This document shows, one piece after another, positions 57,285 through 64,000 of a stretch of DNA of 64,000 nucleotides. Both the position numbers and the translations under genes were made by a program. Below the pieces are notes generated by a model, which was given only the letters and a program-made list of their open reading frames with translations, ran no database searches and was not told the DNA's origin. Each line of letters begins with the position of its first letter. Positions within the stretch are counted from its first letter, which is position 1. The stretch is from Euryodendron excelsum (Eukaryota; Streptophyta; Magnoliopsida; Ericales; Pentaphylacaceae), in assembly GCA_033060915.1 (NCBI GenBank), contig CM065394.1:9029501-9093500 (forward strand), in the 5' to 3' direction.

Positions 57285-60200
57285 CAGAGCCTCTTCTAGT
57301 GTGAAAAGGGTCCATAAACAAAATCCAAAAACCCTCCTCTTTGATATACAGAGTTCGAAATTTCTCCAAACCCTAGTTCCCTTTACGTTCTTCAAACCCT
57401 AGCCTCCATATACAAACCCTAGCTTTGATACACTTAACCCTAGCATACCTACACTTGTATCCACTCACAAACTAGCCTTCGAAACCTCCATTGAGGACTT
57501 GAAGTGCTGCAACTTAGAAGCTCTTGAAGATCAAAGCAAAGATCGAAGTAAAGCAAGCAAGCAAAACAAAGAAGACACAAGGTAGGCTTCCTATTTACGT
57601 TTACGCAATTCCCCCCTCTCTCTTCTCTCTTTTAACCCACTTGGGTTTTCTTCTATTTTAATCCCCATCTTTTACCCCCATTTCTTGCATGCTTCAAAAA
57701 ATGGATTCCCCAATTCATGTGTAGGATTAGGCTATTGAAAGTCACCGTGTCGGGGGCTTTCTCTTAGTTTAACCGGAGACCATGTGGGTTTGGTCCCCTT
57801 GATTATGTGGTGAAGCCTTTTACCTTGTATGTTCACGACCCCAACTTGCATTGTGCATATCATGATCATGCATCTCTCTAAAACTTGTTTTCAAACTTGT
57901 TTTCAAAACTTGCATCGAAAATCGTTTTCAAACCTTGCATTAAATCTTCTTTTCCCAAACTTGTTTTCGAAATCACAATCCTAAGGTGGTTCTAGCCATT
58001 CCATGGTTAGGGTTTCTTTAGCAAAGTGTTACATTTAAAGTGACCTTCATGGTCCATATTTTTGAATCTTTGTTGTTTTCAAAATCACAATGCTAGAATA
58101 GTTCTAGCCTTCTTATGGTTAGAATTGTTTTAGGAAAGTGGGATATTTTTAGAGACTTGTAAAAGTCCACACTCAAATCCCTTTCCAAATTGTTTTTCAA
58201 ACTTACCTTCTAAAACCTCCTTTTTAAATCCTCTCCAAAATTTCTTTTCAAATCTATTTTCTAAAATTTCTTTTTCAACATACTTTCTAAAAACTCTTTC
58301 CCAACTCCTTGTTAAAATTGCTTTTTAAAAAAATTGTTTCCTAAAAACTCCCTCCAAAAAATCTATTTTCCTAAAACTTCTTTTTAAACTCCTTTCCAAA
58401 AAGTTCTCTTCAAAATTTTCTTTCTAAAAATGCTTCTTAAGTTTCCTTCCTAAAAACTCTTTCCAAAAATTCCTTTCGAAAAACTCTCTTTTCAAGTTTA
58501 CTTTCTAAAAACTCTTTTTTAAAATCTCCTTCAAAAAATCTTTTTTTTTTCAAAAGTTCTAATTTCTAAAATCTCTTTTCTTGGGGTCCAAGTTAAACCC
58601 TAGAACCATGGTTAGAAAACCCTAATTTTCTTTCCAAAAACATAATTTCTAATTTCCTATTTTGGCCTCAAATTTTAGTTTTCCAAATCCTATTTTCTAC
58701 ATCAAAATCATATATTTCCAAATCCTATTTTCTACCCCAAAATCTAGGATTTTCAAAACTTCATCTTTCTAATCCCATGTCAAATGAAATCCTCCATTTT
58801 AGGAAACCAAATCCAGTCTCCCCATTTAGAAAACTAGATCTAAATATTAGTTTTTGGAAACAAAATCAAATCATTTCTTTTTTTAAAAAAGCAAAATCCA
58901 ATATTTGTTTTTTAGGAAATCAAATCAAATCTTTCCTAAATCTAAATCTTTCCTAATTTGAATCTTTCTTGATCCCCACCTTTCCTAATTCCATACCTTT
59001 TCAAATTTCAACTTTTCAAATTCCAAATTTTTTTGTTTTTCTCAAATCTTTCCAAACCTCAAGTATTTTCAAAACTCAAACTTTGAATCTTTTTAAATTC
59101 AAATTTCTCTAAAATTTTAAACTTTCTAAATTCGAAATATTTCTTAAATCAAACTTTTTCTAATTCAAATCTTTCCAAAAATCAACTCTTCCTTAAGTTG
59201 AGGTTTTCTAAATTCAAAACCTTTCCTACTTTAAACTTCCCTAATTCAAAACTTTCCTAAAACGAAACTTTCCTATTTTAAAAACTTTCCTAAATTGAAA
59301 TTTTCCTATTTTGAAAACTTTCCTAACTTCAAGATTTTCTAAATTCAATCTCTCTTAGACTCCAACTTTCCATGTTTTTTAAATCAAACTTTCCAATCAA
59401 ACTTTCTAATCAAATCTTTCTTCATCTCAAGTCCTTCTTAAACCTATCTTTCCTAACTCTAGGTTTCCTAAATCTCAATCTTTCCAAAATAAGTCCAAAT
59501 TCTTCTTCCAAGTTCTATCTTTCCAAATCAAAGTCTAATCCTTTCAAATTCTCAAGTTTAATTTCAAATCGAAGTCAATTCCAAATTTCAATTTCAAACC
59601 TTCTATTCTAAGTTCAAGTCAAATCTCTTTTCAAAATAAAACTCTTTTCAAATCAAACTTTTTAAAAACTTCAAAGTATCTATTTTCTATCGGACTCTTG
59701 TCCGAACTGCGATTGACCTGATTCCCAAAAAGGGATACATAGCCACCCCTCACGGGTGCGGTCATAACCTTTTTCAAATCTCCATTCCATAGTTTTTCTT
59801 AAGTTTCCAATTCCATGATCTATTTAAAACTTCCAGTTCCAAAAATCTATTTTTAAATCCCTATTTTCAATTTCTAAAGGCTTCTCTCTAATTTTAAATC
59901 AAATCAAGTGTTCTTTTCAAATTTATCTCCAAAATCAAATCAAGCCTCTTTCAAATTTACTTTCCAAAATCAAATCAAATTCTTGCCCTTGCATATCATG
60001 CATCATGTCAATTTCTTTCTAAAAGTTATTTTCTAAAGTGGATAGTGTTGGACGTTTCTAAATCGACGATTCTAATGACTGAACCTAAGGTGAATAGATA
60101 TGTAGCTACCGCAACGGCTGTGATTTTGAAAACAAGTTAAGGTTTCAAACCCTAAGATGGACCTTAGTGGTCACATTGAATATTTCACTTTGCTTTGGAA

Positions 60201-60809
60201 ACCCTAACCATGAAAAGGTTATAATCACCCTAGAACTGTAAGTTTTGAAAATAATGACAATTATAACCAATACATGAACATGACAAATATAATGCAATTG
60301 GGACATGACCATACAAGGTTGAAGGCTTCACCACATTGCTAGGGACCTCAAGACCATACCATGATTGGTTAGGCTAAAGGAAGACCCCCAATAAGGTGAT
60401 CTTCCCCAAGCTTCCCCTAGGCATGGACTTAGGGCTCTCTTATTTCAATCATGCAAGAAGAGGGGGGTAAAAGATGAGGATTAAAAGATAGAATAGCCTA
60501 AGTGAACTAGGAGGGAGAAGAGAGGAAGTGGGGGATTGCAATATGTAAACAAGAATCCTACCTAGTCTTTGAATCTTCTTGGAACTTCAATGGAGGCGTT
60601 GACTTGTACTTGGAGAAGACTTTAGAGGCCTTTAATAGAGCTTGGAGGCTAGGGTTAGAGGTGTATAGGCTAGGGTTAAGGGTGTATGAGACAAAGGGGG
60701 CTTGCACCTTTAAGAGAATTAGGGTTTGGGGAATTTTCGGGGGGCTGTAGAGAGTTTGGCAAAGCTTTGCTATGAATTTTTGGACCTAGAATATGTAGGG
60801 GGTGGCCTG

Positions 60810-60817
60810 TATTTATA
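60810..60817 (-). promoter_or_regulatory. LTR TATA box, element E 5' LTR
   Basis: TATAAATA on the - strand; the E 3' LTR has the same at 33431-33438. Confidence 0.55.
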
Positions 60818-61563
60818 GGCAAAAGTTGAGGAGGTGGTGCCCAAATTTTTGGTAGGCACCGACAGGCCCATTTTTGGCCAGCGTCACTACGAGTTGCGCC
60901 ACCCTGGTTTGGTAATGAATCTGAAGATTTGATTCGACTTGGGCTACAAAGAAAAGATCTTGGCACCACTTTTAGTGGGTCTAAGCCATTTTTTGGCCTA
61001 GCTCCCCTGTAAGTGGCTCCAGTTTGGTATGGAAAGCTGCCGATCTACGAGGCCCAGCAGGAAAATAAATAAGGGCACCCGGAAGCACGCCGGGGGTTAC
61101 TAGGAAGGGTTCTAGAATTAAACGATATGTCATCTAGAGATTGGGGACACTCTTGGGAGTGCCCCAGGGGTTTACCAGTTTGATACCCAGAGCCGGTGTG
61201 GTTGACGAGGGCGATCGGAGCGCTTAGGCGTAAAATGGTTATTTTGATTGAGAATTGCTAGGACGGGCCCGGAGTTGCCTTAAATGGCATTCTGAGCATG
61301 CCAGACCATCTTAGAAGGAGTGGACTTATCGCTTTGAAGACTGAGGCACCACTTTGAAGAGCCTGCTAGTTTAAATTGGATAGGAGTGATGACTTAAGGG
61401 CATTTTGGTGATTTGGCTTTAAGTGGGCCCGATTGGCTTGGGAAGTGACCAGTTGACTAGAGTGGAGTTTGGAAGGTCAGTTTGGGTTTGAATGTGTTGT
61501 AGCATTTGATAGTTGGTCTGGTCAGGCCGAAGATTGTCGAGCATGTAAAAATGGGTGCTTACA

Positions 61564-62041
61564 CTTTCCCAACCTGAACTCTATTTTTAAATCTTCAAAT
61601 CAATCTTTCAAAAAAATATTTTAAAACTCCCTTGAGTTGTTTTTAAAAACATTCCAAAACTCTCTTAAGTTGCTTTCAAAAATACCTCAAAACATTTTCA
61701 AGTTCTATTCCAAAACTTCCTTAAGTTGCTTTCAAAACTTTTCATAACTTTTACAAGTTGCTTCTAAACAGCACTTCTAAAAGCACTTTAAATAACATTT
61801 AAAAAAAAAAACCAAGTCATATTTCAAAGGCATCTTTAAAACATTCCAAGTCTTATTAAAGGGTGTTTTCAAAACATTCCAATGTCCTCTTTCAAGTCCA
61901 AACTCTCCCAAATTCAAGTTTTAAAAGAAACCTTTCAAGACTCTAATGAGTCTATTTTCAATCGGGCCCTTACCCGAACTATGACTGACCTGATTCTCAT
62001 CAAATAAGACATGTAGACAACTTAGGAAAACCTAAGCGCGG
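61564..62041 (+). repeat. Element A 3' LTR, continuation after E
   Basis: Resumes the A LTR after E: AAAACTCCCTTGAGTTG-like repeats and then the block TCTATTTTCAATCGGGC...GACTGACCTGATTCTC, which in other LTRs lies about 600 bp from the LTR end. It is cut at 62041 by the start of J. Confidence 0.65.
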
Positions 62042-64000
62042 TGTTAGCACTCCATTTTGGCCACTCAGCTACCTCTGGCCCAACCAGACGCACACTAAAA
62101 TCAACATAAGCACACTCAAATCCAATCAGGCCCTTACCCGAACTATGACTGACCTGTTGCATTAATCAGTCCAATCAAGACCGGCACATCTTCCATAAGA
62201 TGGTAAGTCCATTCAAATCCAAGTCAAATCTAGTTGTCCCATCATTTGAGAAAGTTTATCCCTCATTGATGGTAAGACTATTCAATCTAGCACGACACGG
62301 TCATTGAGAAGATTTATTCCTCTGTTCGGTAAAGCCCATTTCAAACTCATCCTAAAAAAGTACCTAAGTCCCGAAGATGGAAGAGCGGTTCACTTCTGGC
62401 ACCTACTTGCCTACTAATGTAGAATGTTCGCTAATTCGACATGTTCTTTGAGAAAGTATAAACCCCTCAAGAACGAAAGACCGTCCAAGCTCGGCATATT
62501 CTTTGAGAAAGTACAAATCCCTCAAGAACGGAAGACCGTTCCAATCTGGCACAACCTTCGAGAAAGTTTATCCCTTAAGGTAATAAGAACCTTTCAATCC
62601 TGTCCACCAAAAAATTACCAATTTTGTGGACAGAAGTCCAGACCAGTCAACATCGACGCCTGCTAGCCCATCCTGATAAAAAATAACCATTTATGCCACT
62701 AGCGAGCCCGACACGTTCCTCGAGAAAGTATGAAGTCCTTGGAATGGTAAAACCACCTTCTAGAGCTGTGCTTAGATGGTTTGGCATGTCTAGTGCCCTC
62801 AGTTAACCTAGTCCTTTCCCGGAGGTTCCTCGATCAAAATGACTGTTTTGCCCCTAGACATCCAAATGCCCTAGGAAAGCACACCGGCTCTAGGCATCAA
62901 ACCGAAAACACTCCAGTCAGCTCTGGTTAACCCCAGTCAACTCGATCAACTCCAGTTAACTTTGGTCAACCCGATCAACCCTGGTCAATCTTGGTCAACC
63001 CTAGAACTCCCGCAATGAGGTTACCGCCATCCGGTCACTCTCTTTAGCCATGCCGGCTCTAGGAATCAAACCGTCAACCTCCGGGACACTTCTATAGTTT
63101 TCCCTTCTATTTCTAGCCAGGCCCCACCATCCGGCACTTTTCCTTTTCGAACCAGAACCTCCTTGCTCTACTTCAAGTTAAGCATGACCTTTCTTTAACT
63201 GTGTGTCACTAATAGTAGCTCATAACCCCCTATAATCAGTTATGAATTGCCTAGGCCCGTATCCAGCCTTTTTTCAAGCCAAAATTAAATGTCCTTGCGC
63301 CACTTGTAGCGGCGCACGACCAAACATAAAAATGCACTATAAATACAACCCTTCCCCCTCTCTATTTTGTGTCGAAAAAAATCCTCCAGAAATTGTCTGC
63401 CTTCATTCTAGACAGCTCCCGAAGCCCTTTCTCTCCCTCTCGAAGTCCCGCCAGCCGATTTTGAAATCCAAACTCCCAAAGCCCTACCTTCCAAGCTTCA
63501 TTGAAAGACCGCCTCACTGCCCGGAAGCTCTCGAAACCTTCCCAAGTCAAAGGCCCGAGCCTCCCCCAAAGAAAGAAGCAACGAGACAAGATAATCCTCT
63601 TTTTACTTTTTCGTACTCCCCCACTTTCTCTGCTCCCTCTGAACCCACTTGGGTTCTTCTCTTGTTTAATCCTTTATCTCTAAACTCCCATTTCTTACAT
63701 GCTTGACAACATGAGGATGTTAAGTCTATGTCGAGAGTGAACAAGAAGAGATTAGCGATCAGGACTCTCTTCTTGGCCCTCACTTGCTTCACGGCATGGC
63801 GTTAGGGCCCTCTTATAATGTGGTGATACCTAAACCTTGTATGTTTTATGTCATTACTATCATCAAATTGCATTTGCATTCTCATTATGTCTTTACCCCT
63901 TAAAATAATTTTTTAAAGTTATTTTCTTAAAATCGCAATTCTAGGTGGATCTTAACCCTCTCAAGGTTAGGGTTTTTCTAGAAAAGTGTGACATTTTACA
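62042..64000 (+). mobile_element. Element J, Tat-type LTR start, continues beyond the window
   Basis: Starts TGTTAGCACTCCATTTTGGCC, the family terminus, in + orientation inside A's LTR. It follows the family order: gap-and-hairpin U3 start, GACTGTTTTGCCCCTAG landmark near 62840, TATAAATA (63338-63345), then GACACCGTG-region equivalents and the CTTAACCCT...AAGGTTAGGGT stretch near 63950. The 154-codon frame at 63242-63706 crosses the TATA box and has no domain, so I do not call it a gene. The far end and target duplication are outside the window. Confidence 0.68.
63338..63345 (+). promoter_or_regulatory. LTR TATA box, element J
   Basis: TATAAATACAACCCTTCC, with GCGCCACTTGTAGCGGCGC, a diverged form of the GGCGCC palindrome, about 40 bp upstream at 63297-63315. 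Confidence 0.6.

Larger units (their letters stand above)
52624..60118 (+). mobile_element. Element H, composite of two Tat-type LTR copies in + orientation
   Basis: Inserted in E's 5' LTR in the opposite orientation. A 128-bp LTR start (52624-52751, TGTAAGCACCCC) is followed by a second LTR start at 52752 that runs for about 4 kb to 56811. There the sequence jumps back to an LTR position equivalent to about 53852 and continues to 60118, where it breaks into E. No primer site or coding region. Read either as one LTR nested in another with edge deletions, or as a tandem duplication inside one LTR. Divergence between the parts favours nesting. Confidence 0.65.
31405..61563 (-). mobile_element. 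Element E, Tat-type Ty3/gypsy retrotransposon (decayed, hosts F, G and H)
   Basis: Ends TG at 31405 and CA at 61563; flanking 5-mers CTTTT (31400-31404) and CTTTC (61564-61568). On the - strand: 5' LTR 61563-46849 (with G and H inside), tRNA-Arg primer site, leader, a short unassigned region, integrase remnant ending at 43479, 3' region with F, polypurine tract, 3' LTR 34599-31405. Gag, protease and reverse transcriptase are not recognisable and appear deleted. Confidence 0.82.
46849..61563 (-). repeat. 5' LTR of element E (right), split by G and H
   Basis: LTR pieces are 46849-47965, 51300-52623 and 60119-61563; about 3.9 kb when G and H are removed. On the + strand it starts TGTGCCGTAG (then the E-specific CCCAAGCCCTATTGGC) and ends GGGTGCTTACA. 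The - strand TATAAATA is at 60810-60817. About 35 bp of the LTR are missing at the right edge of H. Confidence 0.82.

Noticed and set aside
63242..63706. 154-codon + strand frame, the second longest in the window
   Set aside because: It crosses the J LTR TATA box and U3/R region, has no domain, is low-complexity Pro/Ser-rich, and has competing frames on the other strand. Chance frame in an LTR.

Overview
This window is plant nuclear DNA, most likely from an angiosperm, made almost entirely of nested LTR retrotransposons. No host gene, tRNA, rRNA or CRISPR array could be supported. The evidence for a plant is the Ty3/gypsy Tat-lineage polyprotein with a second (archaeal-type) RNase H domain, primer-binding sites matching plant tRNA-Arg and tRNA-Met, a plant mobile domain (PMD) ORF and a DUF7745-like ORF. 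I cannot name the species.

Nesting, oldest to youngest as far as it can be read. Element A (Tat, + strand) is the host. Its polyprotein runs from 1 to 2900, is split in the integrase, and resumes at 25333-26224. An antisense extra ORF (27405-29119) and the 3' LTR (from 29181) follow. Element B (Tat, - strand, 2901-25332) sits in A's integrase, with near-matching 5-bp duplications. Element C (Tat, - strand, 8258-18417, perfect CTTGC duplication) sits in B's gag. Element E (Tat, - strand, 31405-61563) sits in A's 3' LTR. Inside E are F (non-autonomous copia, + strand, 35301-40918), G (solo LTR, 47966-51294, perfect AGTGT duplication) and H (composite of LTR pieces, + strand, 52624-60118). Element J (Tat-type LTR, + strand) starts at 62042 and leaves the window.

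All Tat-type LTRs belong to one superfamily. They start TGTAAGCACCCC, are 3-5 kb long, and have tandem U3 units of about 157 bp, a GGCGCC-type palindrome upstream of a TATAAATA box, telobox-like AAACCCTAG motifs downstream, and a long low-complexity field of GGAAAGTTTT-like repeats.

The most interesting locus is 13199-15833 in C. It holds a gene antisense to the retrotransposon that encodes a plant mobile domain protein. It has a candidate intron in its 5' leader, one in-frame stop, and copies of the same palindrome that sits at the LTR promoter. A deletion truncates it directly into the middle of the 5' LTR. Element A has an antisense ORF in the same place but of a different, DUF7745-like type. 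B, C and E have each lost most or all of gag-pol, A's polyprotein is full of stops and F carries only gag, so nothing in the window is autonomous. Coordinates of degraded features are approximate; alignments were done by eye.
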